Assembly: GCF_000424985.1 (NCBI RefSeq)
Contig: NZ_AUKX01000003.1
Span: forward strand, 1-64,000
Length of the DNA: 64,000 bases
Source: Arenibacter latericius DSM 15913
GTDB lineage: Bacteria > Bacteroidota > Bacteroidia > Flavobacteriales > Flavobacteriaceae
Direction of reading: 5' to 3'
Position 1 is the first letter of the stretch; every line of letters begins with the position of its first letter. Positions 34,392-43,141 of the stretch are shown here, piece by piece. Under the pieces are notes generated by a model. The model was not told where the DNA came from and searched no databases. It saw only the letters and a list, made by a program, of their open reading frames with translations. The position numbers and the translations under genes were made by a program.

Positions 34392-36581
34392 CTATTTCTT
34401 TTTCCCTAATAATGAAAAATCCAAATGGCGTTTTACTAGGTCGGTACTTTTTACCATAACGATTACCTCGTCTCCTAATTGATACTTATTGTTGGTTTTT
34501 TGGCCTACAATAGCGTATTCCTTTTCATCAAATGTATAATAATCATCCTTAATATCCCTAATTCTGATCATTCCTTCACATTTGTTTTCTATAATTTCTA
34601 CATAAAGGCCCCATTCAGTAACACCAGAAATAACTCCTATAAATTCACGATCCTTATGGTCTTCCATAAATTTAATCTGCATATATTTTATAGAATCCCT
34701 TTCGGCATTGGCAGCCAATCCTTCCATATTAGAAGAGTGTTTACATTTTTCCTCGTAAACCGCTTCCTTAGCAGAAGTCCCCCCATCTAAATAGTGCTGT
34801 AATAATCTGTGCACCATAATATCCGGATATCTTCTAATTGGTGAGGTAAAATGGGTATAATAATCAAATGCTAGCCCGTAATGCCCAATATTTTCTACCG
34901 TATAAATAGCCTTATTCATACTTCGAATGGCTAAGGTATCTACCAAGTTTTGCTCTTTTTTACCTTTAACGTCCTCTAAAAGTTGATTTAGGGAACTGCT
35001 AATGGTACTTTTATTCTTAAAGTTAAGTCTATGTCCAAAACGTGAAATTATTCCGTTTAAGGCCATTAATTTATCTTCATCTGGCTCTGGGTGAACTCGG
35101 TAAACAAATGTTTTTTCTGGTTTTTGTTTTCCTATAAATTGGGCTACCCTCCTATTGGCCAATAACATAAATTCTTCAATTAATTTATTGGCATCCTTAG
35201 ATTCCTTAAAGTAGACTCCTTCAGGTTCATTATTTTCATTTAAGTTAAAACGAACTTCTACCTTATCAAAAGATATAGCACCTTTCTCCATTCGTTCAGA
35301 GCGCATAATTTTGGCTAGTCTATCCATGGTCAGCGTAGCCTGTACAACTTCATCATCTACCGTATAGGCTTCATCCCTAATTGATATCTCTTTACTTATA
35401 TTCCCTTCTTGGGTTTCTATGATATGTTGGGCTTCTTCATAAGAAAATCTTTCGTTAGATTCAATAACCGTTCTACCAAACCATTCTTTCTTAATTTTAG
35501 CTTTATCATCCAATTCAAAAACGGCAGAAAAAGTATATTTTTCTTCGTTAGGTCTTAGAGAACAGGCATTATTAGATAAAACTTCTGGTAACATTGGAAC
35601 CACTCTGTCTACCAAATAAACAGACGTTGCCCTGTTATATGCTTCATCATCTAATACGGTGTCTGGAGCTAAATAGTGGGAAACATCAGCAATATGAATT
35701 CCTATTTCATAATTTCCATTTTCTAGAACAGTAAAGGAAAGCGCGTCATCAAAATCCTTAGCATCCTTTGGATCAATAGTAAAAGTAAGGTCGTTACGCA
35801 TGTCCCTTCTTTTTGCTATTTCCTCATTTTTTATAGACGTATCTAACTTATTAGCAAACATTTCTACTTCTACCGGAAATTCGTGAGGAAGTCCGTACTC
35901 CGCCAAAATGGAATGAATTTCAGTATCGTGTTCCCCTGGTTTACCTAATACTTGAATAATTTTTCCTACAGGAGAATCGGCATCATCTGGCCATTCTACA
36001 ATTTCCACAATAACCTTATCCCCATCTGTAGCCGTAGACAACTTATCTTTAGGAACGTAGAAATCAGTATACATTCTATAATCTGTTGGACGAACAAAGG
36101 CAAAATCTTTTTGATTGTCTACAATTCCAACAAATGAAGTTTTAAAACGAGAGCGTACTTTTGTTATCTCCCCTTCTAATTTTTTTCCTTTTCTCTTTGG
36201 AAAAATATAAACTTCTACTTCATCCTTATGAAAGGCTTTCTTTAATTTATTAAAAGGCACAAAAACATCGTCGTCTATACCTTCCACTACTATATACGCA
36301 TTACCTCTTCCAGTAATATCTACCTTCCCTATATGGTAGGTTTTAGTACTAGCAATAGCCTTATACTTCCCTTTTTCTTCTTCCTGGATCCTTCTTTTTT
36401 CCTTTAATTGTACTAAACGCTTTATAAGATCGTTTCTATCTTTAGCGTCTGTTATACCAATCTTAGCAGCTATTTGCTTATAATTAAAGGATTTCTGAGG
36501 TTCCTTTTCTAGAACCGTAAATATTCCTTTAGTTATTTCGTTTTTTCTATGATTATTAGTCTTCTTCTTACTTTTTGACAT
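34392..36581 (-). CDS. rnr: Ribonuclease R
   Basis: The 729-residue 3'-5' exoribonuclease of the RNB family degrades structured RNA and takes part in rRNA/mRNA turnover. It has a basic N-terminus (MSKSKKKTNNHRKNE), a winged-helix/cold-shock region (to residue ~220), and the catalytic RNB domain with the aspartate cluster TIDPKDAKDFDDALSF (about residue 275). HFTSPIRRYPDIMVHRLLQH is near 600. A C-terminal S1 domain (EFIGVISGVTEWGLYVEI...DLVKRHLDFSLL) ends in GKKK without the long Lys-rich tail of E. coli RNase R. It is transcribed away from the candidate origin region. Confidence 0.96.
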   Translation of the reverse strand: MSKSKKKTNNHRKNEITKGIFTVLEKEPQKSFNYKQIAAKIGITDAKDRNDLIKRLVQLKEKRRIQEEEKGKYKAIASTKTYHIGKVDITGRGNAYIVVEGIDDDVFVPFNKLKKAFHKDEVEVYIFPKRKGKKLEGEITKVRSRFKTSFVGIVDNQKDFAFVRPTDYRMYTDFYVPKDKLSTATDGDKVIVEIVEWPDDADSPVGKIIQVLGKPGEHDTEIHSILAEYGLPHEFPVEVEMFANKLDTSIKNEEIAKRRDMRNDLTFTIDPKDAKDFDDALSFTVLENGNYEIGIHIADVSHYLAPDTVLDDEAYNRATSVYLVDRVVPMLPEVLSNNACSLRPNEEKYTFSAVFELDDKAKIKKEWFGRTVIESNERFSYEEAQHIIETQEGNISKEISIRDEAYTVDDEVVQATLTMDRLAKIMRSERMEKGAISFDKVEVRFNLNENNEPEGVYFKESKDANKLIEEFMLLANRRVAQFIGKQKPEKTFVYRVHPEPDEDKLMALNGIISRFGHRLNFKNKSTISSSLNQLLEDVKGKKEQNLVDTLAIRSMNKAIYTVENIGHYGLAFDYYTHFTSPIRRYPDIMVHRLLQHYLDGGTSAKEAVYEEKCKHSSNMEGLAANAERDSIKYMQIKFMEDHKDREFIGVISGVTEWGLYVEIIENKCEGMIRIRDIKDDYYTFDEKEYAIVGQKTNNKYQLGDEVIVMVKSTDLVKRHLDFSLLGKKK

Positions 36582-36606
36582 TAATACTTTAATTTTTGGA
36601 AAATTA

Positions 36607-36614
36607 CAAATTTA
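36607..36614 (-). promoter_or_regulatory. -7 box of rnr promoter
   Basis: The minus strand reads TAAATTTG (perfect TAnnTTTG), 25 bases upstream of the rnr ATG. A TTG at about 14-base spacing is shorter than usual. Confidence 0.45.
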
Positions 36615-37127
36615 TATCCATCTGTATTCAATTCCATTTTATAAGTTGAAAATTGTTGTTATCAACAGTTATAATATATATATGTTTCTTTTTTTAAAAA
36701 TTTAAAATAAAATGATTGTTATGATAGTGTGTTAATAGGGGAGATAAATTTTTCACTTTATACTTGCTCTGAATAGATTTAGAAGTTTATCTACAACTTA
36801 TGGACTATTGATTATTGTATAAATCAATTAGTTGATGTAGTTATTAACAACTATTGATAACCTATGTGAACATGAAATTAGTGATAAGTAAAAGTAAAAT
36901 TACTGTTAATTACTCCGATTTTATGTTTAATATCTTTTGATGATATTTGAAAAGTAAATTAGCAATCTTCTATAAATTGTTGTAATGTAAAATTAGATTG
37001 GATTTTGAAAATTTAAAAGTTACTTTTTGTCGGTAGTTTATCAACAATCAAGGCAATTTATTAAACCTCTAAATAACAACGCTTTTACGTTTTTTCTAAA
37101 ATTATGTTGTTAACAACCTTGAAAACG

Positions 37128-37156
37128 TTGTGAAACCATAGGTATTTGTACATTTG
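37128..37156 (+). promoter_or_regulatory. rpiB promoter (TTG-N18-TACATTTG)
   Basis: TTG at 37128-37130 and a perfect -7 box TACATTTG at 37149-37156 with an 18-base spacer match the Bacteroidota sigma-factor consensus. The ATG is 62 bases downstream. Confidence 0.65.
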
Positions 37157-37218
37157 TATACTTCCATATAGGTAGTAATAAACGATTTAATTATTATTTA
37201 ATCTAAAATTAACTTTGA

Positions 37219-37656
37219 ATGATGAAAATAGCCGTTGGTAATGATCATGCGGGTACGGAATATAAGTTTGCGATTGTTGAACTTTTAAAATCTATGAATC
37301 TAGAAGTCATAAATTATGGTACCGATGATTCCGAAAGTGTAGATTATGCAGATTTTATCCATCCAGTGGCCAGTGATGTGGATAACGGAAAAGCAAATCT
37401 AGGTATTATTATTTGTGGGAGTGGTAATGGTGCTTGTATGACGGCTAATAAACACCAACAAATCAGAGCTGCTTTATGTTGGAACTCAGAAATTGTAAAA
37501 TTAGCTAGGGAACACAATAATGCGAATATTTTAAGTTTACCAGCGAGATATATATCCTTGCCTCAAGCTTTAGATATGGTGAAAACATTTTTAAACACCC
37601 CTTTTGAAGGTGGACGACATATAAAACGTATAGAAAAAATTCCTACTTGTTCTTAA
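37219..37656 (+). CDS. rpiB: Ribose-5-phosphate isomerase B (RpiB/LacAB family)
   Basis: The 145-residue enzyme interconverts ribose 5-phosphate and ribulose 5-phosphate (pentose phosphate pathway). Family landmarks are all present: NDHAGTEYK (His10), DYADFIHPVA near residue 48, and the catalytic-Cys loop IICGSGNGACMTANKH near residue 72 (commonly CGTGIG). ARYIS is near 117, and the C-terminal FEGGRHIKRIEKI is typical. A second ATG one codon downstream is also possible. A strong promoter precedes it. The GNAT gene follows after 71 bases, so they may be co-transcribed. Confidence 0.94.
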   Translation: MMKIAVGNDHAGTEYKFAIVELLKSMNLEVINYGTDDSESVDYADFIHPVASDVDNGKANLGIIICGSGNGACMTANKHQQIRAALCWNSEIVKLAREHNNANILSLPARYISLPQALDMVKTFLNTPFEGGRHIKRIEKIPTCS

Positions 37657-37727
37657 ATAATTCAATTCTTGGTCATAGAAGAGACCTTCTTCCCTTTAGG
37701 GGCAATTGGCTATTTATACCATCAGTA

Positions 37728-38168
37728 ATGACAATAGAAGTAAGAAATTTTAATGAATTAGGAACGCAGGAATTGTATGATATTCTTCAATTACGTTCAG
37801 AGGTTTTTGTCGTAGAGCAGAATTGTGTCTACCAAGATTTGGATGGTAAAGATACCTTAGCAGTACATATATTAGGGATAAAGAATGGGAAATTAGTAGC
37901 TTACACTCGTATTTTTACTCCAGAAGTATTATACAAGGAAGCCAGTATTGGTAGAGTAATAGTAAGAAAAAAGGAACGTAAGTTTGGTTATGGAAAAGAG
38001 ATAATGGAAGCTTCTATAAAGGTAATTCTTGATAGCTATGGTAATGTTCCCATTCGTATTTCTGCTCAAACCTATTTACTTAAGTTTTATAATTCTCTTG
38101 GGTTTGTACAACAGGGCAAGGAATATTTGGAAGATGGTATTCCTCATATCCTCATGATTAAAAAATGA
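37728..38168 (+). CDS. ElaA-like GNAT family N-acetyltransferase
   Basis: I chose ATG 37728 (MTIEVRNFNELG), giving 146 residues. A longer frame begins at TTG 37647 inside the rpiB stop region and has no family support. The ElaA pattern is clear: LQLRSEVFVVEQNCVYQDLDGKD at residues ~21-43, the acetyl-CoA loop IGRVIVRKKERKFGYGKEIM (R/Q-x-x-G-x-G/A form) near 75-94, and RISAQTYLLKFYNSLGF near 110. The substrate is unknown. It follows rpiB and ends before a bidirectional terminator. Confidence 0.9.
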   Translation: MTIEVRNFNELGTQELYDILQLRSEVFVVEQNCVYQDLDGKDTLAVHILGIKNGKLVAYTRIFTPEVLYKEASIGRVIVRKKERKFGYGKEIMEASIKVILDSYGNVPIRISAQTYLLKFYNSLGFVQQGKEYLEDGIPHILMIKK

Positions 38169-38192
38169 TAAGCGTTAATAAACTCGACCATA

Positions 38193-38234
38193 AACTAAAA
38201 AAACACCGATAATTCGGTGTTTTTTTAGTTTATA
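38193..38234. terminator. Bidirectional terminator GNAT / 38250-38648 gene
   Basis: CACCGA pairs with TCGGTG, flanked by a seven-A run and a six-T run that extend the stem to almost 18 pairs with one bulge. Confidence 0.85.
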
Positions 38235-38249
38235 TAGTTTGTGATAAAT

Positions 38250-38648
38250 TTAAATTTTGATAGGAACTTTATCCGAAAGATTAATATCTTCTAACATATT
38301 ATCGGTAAACTTATAATGTCCTTTAGTGGTAATTATTTTGAACTTATTAGATCTCATTCGGCTTAAAGTATCTAAGAACAACCATTTTGATTTAAGCATC
38401 AACGGTCTTTCGGATTTTAAACTGATTTCAAAATAATATTTTCTACCATTTTTTAAGGCAACTATATTTGGAGTAATTTTAGTATCACTACCTTTTTTAA
38501 GGTATGATTTTGGTCGATCGTAGCCTTCAATATCTGCTTTGATATTTTCAAAACCATGTGCTTCTAAATGGGAAACCGATTTTTTTATAAAGGCTTCATT
38601 TTCAGGGTTGTCGGTTTTAGGGATTTCAGAATTTTCAATTTGTGTCAT
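38250..38648 (-). CDS. Conserved hypothetical protein with PD-(D/E)xK-like core
   Basis: I do not recognise a named family for these 132 residues. After a polar N-terminus, the segment KITPNIVALKNGRKYYFEISLKSE (about residues 57-80) has the strand-turn-strand pattern of PD-(D/E)xK nucleases (P-[D]-I-x-A ... E-x-K). However, the first Asp is Asn and the E-x-K is E-I-S, so catalysis by that route is doubtful. A following hydrophobic strand (KFKIITTKGHYKF) fits the fold. It is soluble and monocistronic, convergent with the GNAT gene. It could be an inactive nuclease-fold protein. Confidence 0.7.
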   Translation of the reverse strand: MTQIENSEIPKTDNPENEAFIKKSVSHLEAHGFENIKADIEGYDRPKSYLKKGSDTKITPNIVALKNGRKYYFEISLKSERPLMLKSKWLFLDTLSRMRSNKFKIITTKGHYKFTDNMLEDINLSDKVPIKI

Positions 38649-39022
38649 GATGGAAAATTAATGTATTATTTTATATATAACAAAATTTATCTATCTGCAT
38701 AGTTGTATTTAATAGATTTTTAACAAAAAACCACTTAGAATGTCAAAATATGATTCTTTTTTCAATTTTACAACCTCAAATCATACCTAAATAATTGAAA
38801 CATTGTAAGTTAGTAAAATATTCTTATTTTTTTAAATATCCACAGACTTATTTAGGGCGCATTGGTAACTACAATTTTAGATAGATCCATTCCTTTTACT
38901 GGATAAAATTTTCTATTTTTCCAAGTTAAATTCAAAACATAGATAAATTGGGATTTGTTCTGATGCAGAATTAGTTATCAGGACCTAGCATTAATACAGA
39001 TCCCTACTTAAAACAAAATTTT
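38649..39022. other. Intergenic region upstream of the NlpC/P60 lipoprotein gene
   Basis: There is no ORF or strong hairpin in these 374 bases. A single DnaA-box-like ATATCCACA (one mismatch to TTATCCACA) lies at about 38836-38844, 1.8 kb from the candidate origin. A promoter for the downstream gene was not recognised. Confidence 0.4.
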
Positions 39023-40219
39023 ATGCGACGGTATTGGAAAGGATTTATAGCAGTATGTTGTTTAGCATTGGTAACTTCTTGTCTTAGTGAAGAAAATAAG
39101 GGTAATGAGGTTTTAAATAAACTTGTAGAGGAAACAAAACAGGAATTTGCCCCAGATAAACGAGTAGCCTTGTTAGATTTAGATTTGGTTTCTGAGGGTT
39201 CTAAAACGGTAATTAAGGGAGAAAGTAACCTTCCTGATGCTGTTAATGCATTAAAGGAAAAATTAAACCAAAATAATATTTCCTACACCGATAGTATCAC
39301 CTTATTACCTTCTACTGAATTAGAGGGGAAGACTTATGGGCTTATAAAAATTTCTGTGGCTAATTTACGAGGAAAACCTTCTCATTCTTCAGAATTGGTT
39401 ACCCAAGCCACTTTAGGAACTCCTGTAGAAATCCTTAAGGCTGATGGGACTTGGTATTTAATACAAACTCCAGATCGTTATCTGTCTTGGGTAGACGCTG
39501 GGGGAATATCTAGTTTTTCTAAAGAAGATTTTTTAAAGTGGAAAGCGACCAATAAAGTGATTTTCACAAAAACTATGGGTCAGGCTTTTTCTACTCCAGA
39601 TCAAAATTCACAAGTGGTTTCTGATATGGTAGCCGGTGGAATATTGGAAGTATTAGGGGAAGAAAGTAATTTTTATAAGGTTAGATTTCCAGATGGAAGA
39701 ATGGCTTTTATACATAAAGATGAAGCACAGGATTACGATGCTTGGTTAGCCGCATTAGATCCTTCCCAAGAGTCTTTAGTGAACACCTCTATGACCTTAA
39801 TGGGCGTACCTTATCTTTGGGGTGGAACCTCAACTAAAGGGGTAGATTGTAGTGGTTTTACAAAAACCATCTATTTCTTAAATGGAATGGTGTTACCTAG
39901 AGATGCATCTCAGCAGATACATACGGGGGTTACGGTAGATAAGGATAAGGATTTTGATCAACTACAACCAGGTGATTTACTATTTTTTGGAAAGCCGGCA
40001 ACGGAGACTTCAAAAGAAAGAGTTGTTCATGTGGGGATGTGGATTGGGAATAATGAATTTATACATTCAGCAGGCAGGGTTCATATTAGTAGTGTGGATA
40101 AAGAGGCCGACAATTTTGATGAATATAACCTTAACCGATATTTACGCTCTAATAGGTATCTTAAAGAACCTATGGACGGATTGATAGAATTAGCAAAAAC
40201 ACCAGTCTTTAAAGATTAG
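39023..40219 (+). CDS. NlpC/P60 peptidoglycan hydrolase lipoprotein with SH3b domains
   Basis: The 398-residue protein has a lipoprotein signal (MRRYWKGFIAVCCLALVTSC, Cys20). Two bacterial SH3-like segments follow: KISVANLRGKPSHSSELV (about residue 117) and TMGQAFSTPDQNSQVV (about 192). The C-terminal NlpC/P60 domain has the catalytic Cys in GGTSTKGVDCSGFTKTI (about 276) and the His in RVVHVGMWIG (about 340). These enzymes cut peptide stems of peptidoglycan (gamma-D-Glu to meso-DAP bonds). Location is the periplasm, lipid-anchored. It is a single gene bounded by a very strong terminator. Confidence 0.93.
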   Translation: MRRYWKGFIAVCCLALVTSCLSEENKGNEVLNKLVEETKQEFAPDKRVALLDLDLVSEGSKTVIKGESNLPDAVNALKEKLNQNNISYTDSITLLPSTELEGKTYGLIKISVANLRGKPSHSSELVTQATLGTPVEILKADGTWYLIQTPDRYLSWVDAGGISSFSKEDFLKWKATNKVIFTKTMGQAFSTPDQNSQVVSDMVAGGILEVLGEESNFYKVRFPDGRMAFIHKDEAQDYDAWLAALDPSQESLVNTSMTLMGVPYLWGGTSTKGVDCSGFTKTIYFLNGMVLPRDASQQIHTGVTVDKDKDFDQLQPGDLLFFGKPATETSKERVVHVGMWIGNNEFIHSAGRVHISSVDKEADNFDEYNLNRYLRSNRYLKEPMDGLIELAKTPVFKD

Positions 40220-40236
40220 TCCATTAGAGTAAAATT

Positions 40237-40286
40237 AAGGCCTCATTACATTCTTTTTATCAGAAATGTAATGAGGCCTTTTTTAT
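40237..40286. terminator. Terminator of the NlpC/P60 gene (16-bp perfect stem)
   Basis: AAGGCCTCATTACATT and AATGTAATGAGGCCTT pair perfectly around a 12-base loop and are followed by a T-run. It may also serve the convergent Gfo/Idh gene. Confidence 0.9.
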
Positions 40287-40352
40287 TCGCAAAAATCACA
40301 GGATTTATTTAGAATCCCTTAGATTGTAAAAGGAGTGCAGAAGTACGCTGTC

Positions 40353-41414
40353 CTACAAAAGAACGGTTTTTCCTGTACGCACCGATTCGTCCGCTGCCAA
40401 TACAATTTTTAAACTGTTTACGGCATCGTTTAAATGATCTGTAAGGTCTAAATCTTCTTTAATAGCTTTTAATAAATACTCTTGTTCCAAAAGACATAAG
40501 CCATCATGATCGGGCTCGTCTTCGGTGGGTATCCTTTCATCTTTCTTTGAAAATTTACCTGCAGCATCTAATTCGCTATAATGTAATTTTAGACTATTAG
40601 TTTTGCTATGCCCATCTATATCTTGGGACTCCCCTTTATCTTCATCTATAATAGAAACAGCTCCTTTTGGGCCAATAACATCTTTTACAAAGAATGCGGT
40701 TTCACTCATCATAGGACCCCATCCTGCCTCGTACCAGCCTATAGAGCCATCCTGAAACCGTACTTGTAGTTGACCATAATTATACATTTCAGAATCTATT
40801 TCCTCGCTTAAACGAGCTCCTATGGCGCTTACGCTAATAGGCTTAGATTGGGTCATAAGACACATAATATCTACATAATGGACACCACAGTCTACTATGG
40901 GCGACATGGAGTTCATTAACTGCTTATGCGTATACCAATGGTCTCCGGAACTTTGTTGATTAAGGTTCATTCTCATAACCAAAGGTTTTCCTAAACCACG
41001 TGCAACATCTACAAACTTGGTCCAGGAAGGGTGTACTCTAAGAATATATCCAACTACCATTTTTCTTTTTTTCTCAATTGCTAAATCTACCAGTTCCTGA
41101 GCTTCTTCTACGGTTAATGCCAACGGTTTTTCTACAAAGACATGGGCACCTGCTTCTAAACTCATTTTTGCATATTGCGCATGGGTATCAGGATAAGTGT
41201 TTATAGATACCACATCTGGTTTGGTTTGCTCCAGAGCAGATTTAAATTCCGCAAATGTAGGATATCCGCCCAATTCCTTGGATAGCTTTTCCCTGCTTTC
41301 GGGACTTCTACTTACAAGGCCCACTATTTCAAAATCCGGCAGTTTATGGTAAGCCCTAGCATGGGAAATTCCCATATTACCACAGCCTACTACCAATGTT
41401 TTTAATTTTTTCAT
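40353..41414 (-). CDS. Gfo/Idh/MocA family oxidoreductase
   Basis: The 353-residue NAD(P)-dependent dehydrogenase has the Rossmann motif VVGCGNMGISHARAYHKL (residues 8-25), the EKPLAL motif (about 96-101: HVFVEKPLALTVEEAQ), and the C-terminal substrate domain with SPIVDCGVHYVDIM (the conserved D/H region). Members oxidise sugars or inositols; the substrate is not predictable. It is monocistronic, and its upstream region holds the repeat array at 41430-41790. Confidence 0.92.
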   Translation of the reverse strand: MKKLKTLVVGCGNMGISHARAYHKLPDFEIVGLVSRSPESREKLSKELGGYPTFAEFKSALEQTKPDVVSINTYPDTHAQYAKMSLEAGAHVFVEKPLALTVEEAQELVDLAIEKKRKMVVGYILRVHPSWTKFVDVARGLGKPLVMRMNLNQQSSGDHWYTHKQLMNSMSPIVDCGVHYVDIMCLMTQSKPISVSAIGARLSEEIDSEMYNYGQLQVRFQDGSIGWYEAGWGPMMSETAFFVKDVIGPKGAVSIIDEDKGESQDIDGHSKTNSLKLHYSELDAAGKFSKKDERIPTEDEPDHDGLCLLEQEYLLKAIKEDLDLTDHLNDAVNSLKIVLAADESVRTGKTVLL

Positions 41415-41439
41415 TCTTCAGTTTTAGTTGTTCCTTATT

Positions 41440-41795
41440 AATATCAATTGTTACATCAACCCAATTGATCATTGTTATATTTCCACATTTCCAAATCAGC
41501 AAATCTTCAAATTAACATTGCTACATTTTCACATTACCAAATCAGCTAATCTTCAAATTAACCATTGTTACATTAACACATTTCCAAATCAACAAATCTT
41601 CAAATTAACATTGTTACATCTCCACATTACCCAATTGCTACATTAATCCAATTGCCAATTGCTACATTAACATATTTCCAAATCAGCCAATCTTCAAATC
41701 GATCATTGTTACATTTCCAAATCAGCCAATCTTCAAATTAACATTGTTACATTTCCACATTACCCAATTCTTACATTAACAAATTGACTCATCTT
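41440..41795. repeat. Array of degenerate word repeats (about five units)
   Basis: Five units carry CAAATC(A)(G/A)C.AATCTTCAAAT, starting near 41491, 41539, 41585, 41678 and 41717, separated by chains of short words (AACATTGTTACAT, TTCCACATTACC, CAATTGCTACATTAA). Unit length varies between about 40 and 95 bases. On the minus strand the words read as ATG/AATG-ended 8-10-mers (GGAAATG, TAACAATG, TTTGAAGATT). Confidence 0.8.
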
Positions 41796-41850
41796 CCTGC
41801 AAATTAAGAAAAGTAAGTCTATTTAAGAAAGTTTCATCAAACTAGTGCTT

Positions 41851-41858
41851 TATCTTTG
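41851..41858 (+). promoter_or_regulatory. -7 box upstream of the acyltransferase-like gene
   Basis: TATCTTTG matches the consensus exactly but leaves a leader of about 150 bases, so another start site nearer the gene is possible. Confidence 0.35.
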
Positions 41859-42011
41859 GATAGGGTCTATTTGGTACTGCACTTATAATTACTAAATTGT
41901 ATATTTTTTTCCATGTCTATAGACAGCTACGGAGATTGTTTTATTAACCAAACCTAGATTTTATACTATTTCTCATAAGATAGTATAGCAAACCAACTTT
42001 ATCACCTTAAA

Positions 42012-43118
42012 ATGAGCAAAACCGTACCTTCTGTTACCCAACGTTTATTTTCTTTAGACGTATTTCGTGGACTTATTATGTTTTTATTGATTGCTGAAGC
42101 AGCTGGCTTTCATGGGAGTTTTGTAGAATTGGTATCAGGTAATAAATTTTTAGACCCTCTTGCTCAACAGCTGCATCACCATCCATGGAATGGACTTCGT
42201 TTCTGGGATTTAATTCAACCTTACTTTATGTTTATAGTTGGGGTTGCCATGCCTTTTTCCTTAAGAAAACGACTGGCAACACAATCAAAAAAAGAGGTAA
42301 ATACGCATATTATTAAGCGATGTTTACTGTTGTTTACATTTGGGGTTCTATTGCATTGTGTATATAGTCGCGCCTTAGTTTGGGAACTGTGGAATGTATT
42401 GGTACAATTAGCATTTACTATTGCCATTGCTTATTCCATTATGTCCTTGCCCCACCGGACTCAGATTTTTATTTGCTTTGGAATTTTACTACTTACCGAA
42501 ATAGTATACAGAGCTTATAATCCACAAGACCCCTATGTAATGGGTAGCAATTTTGGATCGTGGGTAGATATGTTATTGATGGGTAAATTAAGTGGTGGTG
42601 GCTGGGTAACTATTAATTTTCTTCCTACTGCGGTACATACTATTATGGGGGTACTTTGTGGGCAATTATTGCTTTCTGGAAAACCGATTAAAGAGAAATT
42701 AAATCCACTATTATTATGGGGAGGTATTCTATTGGTTTTAGGTTATGGTTTAGATATAACGGGAGTTACCCCAATTATTAAACGTATAGCTACTAATTCC
42801 TTTACCTTGGCTTCGGGCGGATGGGCATTACTTACCCTGGCCCTATTCTATTGGTGGATAGATATTAAGGGGCATAACCATAAATGGCTACGCATATTTT
42901 CCGTAGTAGGGACCAATTCTATATTTATCTATTTGTTTGCAGAAACAGTAGGTTCCCAATGGTTTAGGGATTTTGGACTTATTTTTACTAAAGGTATTTT
43001 AGCTCCAATGGGTGTAGATACCGTTTTAATATTAGTTATTAATTCCCTCTTCGTCTTATTTATGTTTTGGTATATCACCTATTTTCTGGATAAGAAAAAG
43101 GTGTATTTTAAAATATAG
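42012..43118 (+). CDS. DUF5009/HGSNAT-like membrane acyltransferase (NagX family)
   Basis: The 368-residue polytopic protein has about ten membrane helices. The N-terminus RLFSLDVFRGLIMFLLIAEAAGF and RFWDLIQPYFMFIVGVAMPFSL are typical of the COG4299 family, related to heparan-alpha-glucosaminide N-acetyltransferase, which moves acetyl groups from cytosolic acetyl-CoA to sugars across the membrane. WVTINFLPTAVHTIMGVLCG is the conserved middle loop with its histidine. The natural acceptor is unknown, perhaps an amino sugar. It is convergent with the S41 peptidase gene (23-base gap). Confidence 0.85.
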   Translation: MSKTVPSVTQRLFSLDVFRGLIMFLLIAEAAGFHGSFVELVSGNKFLDPLAQQLHHHPWNGLRFWDLIQPYFMFIVGVAMPFSLRKRLATQSKKEVNTHIIKRCLLLFTFGVLLHCVYSRALVWELWNVLVQLAFTIAIAYSIMSLPHRTQIFICFGILLLTEIVYRAYNPQDPYVMGSNFGSWVDMLLMGKLSGGGWVTINFLPTAVHTIMGVLCGQLLLSGKPIKEKLNPLLLWGGILLVLGYGLDITGVTPIIKRIATNSFTLASGGWALLTLALFYWWIDIKGHNHKWLRIFSVVGTNSIFIYLFAETVGSQWFRDFGLIFTKGILAPMGVDTVLILVINSLFVLFMFWYITYFLDKKKVYFKI

Positions 43119-43141
43119 ATCAGCCTATAATTATATAAAGT

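Larger units (their letters stand above)
36582..37218. other. Candidate chromosomal replication origin (oriC) between rnr and rpiB
   Basis: These 637 non-coding, very AT-rich bases contain DnaA-box-like 9-mers: TTATCAACA (36659-36667), TTATCTACA (36787-36795), TTATTAACA (36841-36849) and TTATCAACA (37038-37046), plus the palindrome GTTGTTAACAAC near 37106. Divergent genes flank it. Hand counts of a few plus-strand gene lines show G far above C to the right (for example 21 G and 3 C at 56401-56460) but about even to the left (13 and 13 at 19201-19260), the direction expected for a leading-strand switch. Two parS sites lie 16-18 kb to the left. dnaA itself is not in the window. Confidence 0.5.
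41415..42011. other. Non-coding region with word-repeat array and promoter for the downstream gene
   Basis: The left 60% is the repeat array described separately. To its right a perfect -7 box TATCTTTG occurs at 41851-41858, and a 7-bp stem ATACTAT/ATAGTAT lies at about 41961-41986. The 72-codon frame at 41428-41646 is only the repeat read as codons and is not accepted as a gene. Confidence 0.55.

Noticed and set aside
37647-37727. N-terminal extension of the GNAT protein from a TTG codon
   Set aside because: It overlaps the rpiB end and the extra 27 residues have no family support; the ATG at 37728 gives a standard ElaA length.
41428-41646. 72-codon plus-strand ORF
   Set aside because: It is the word-repeat array read as codons (repeating FPNQQIFKLTLLH); not a gene.
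41440-41795. CRISPR array
   Set aside because: Units are degenerate, differ in length and have no unique spacers of constant size; no cas genes are present.
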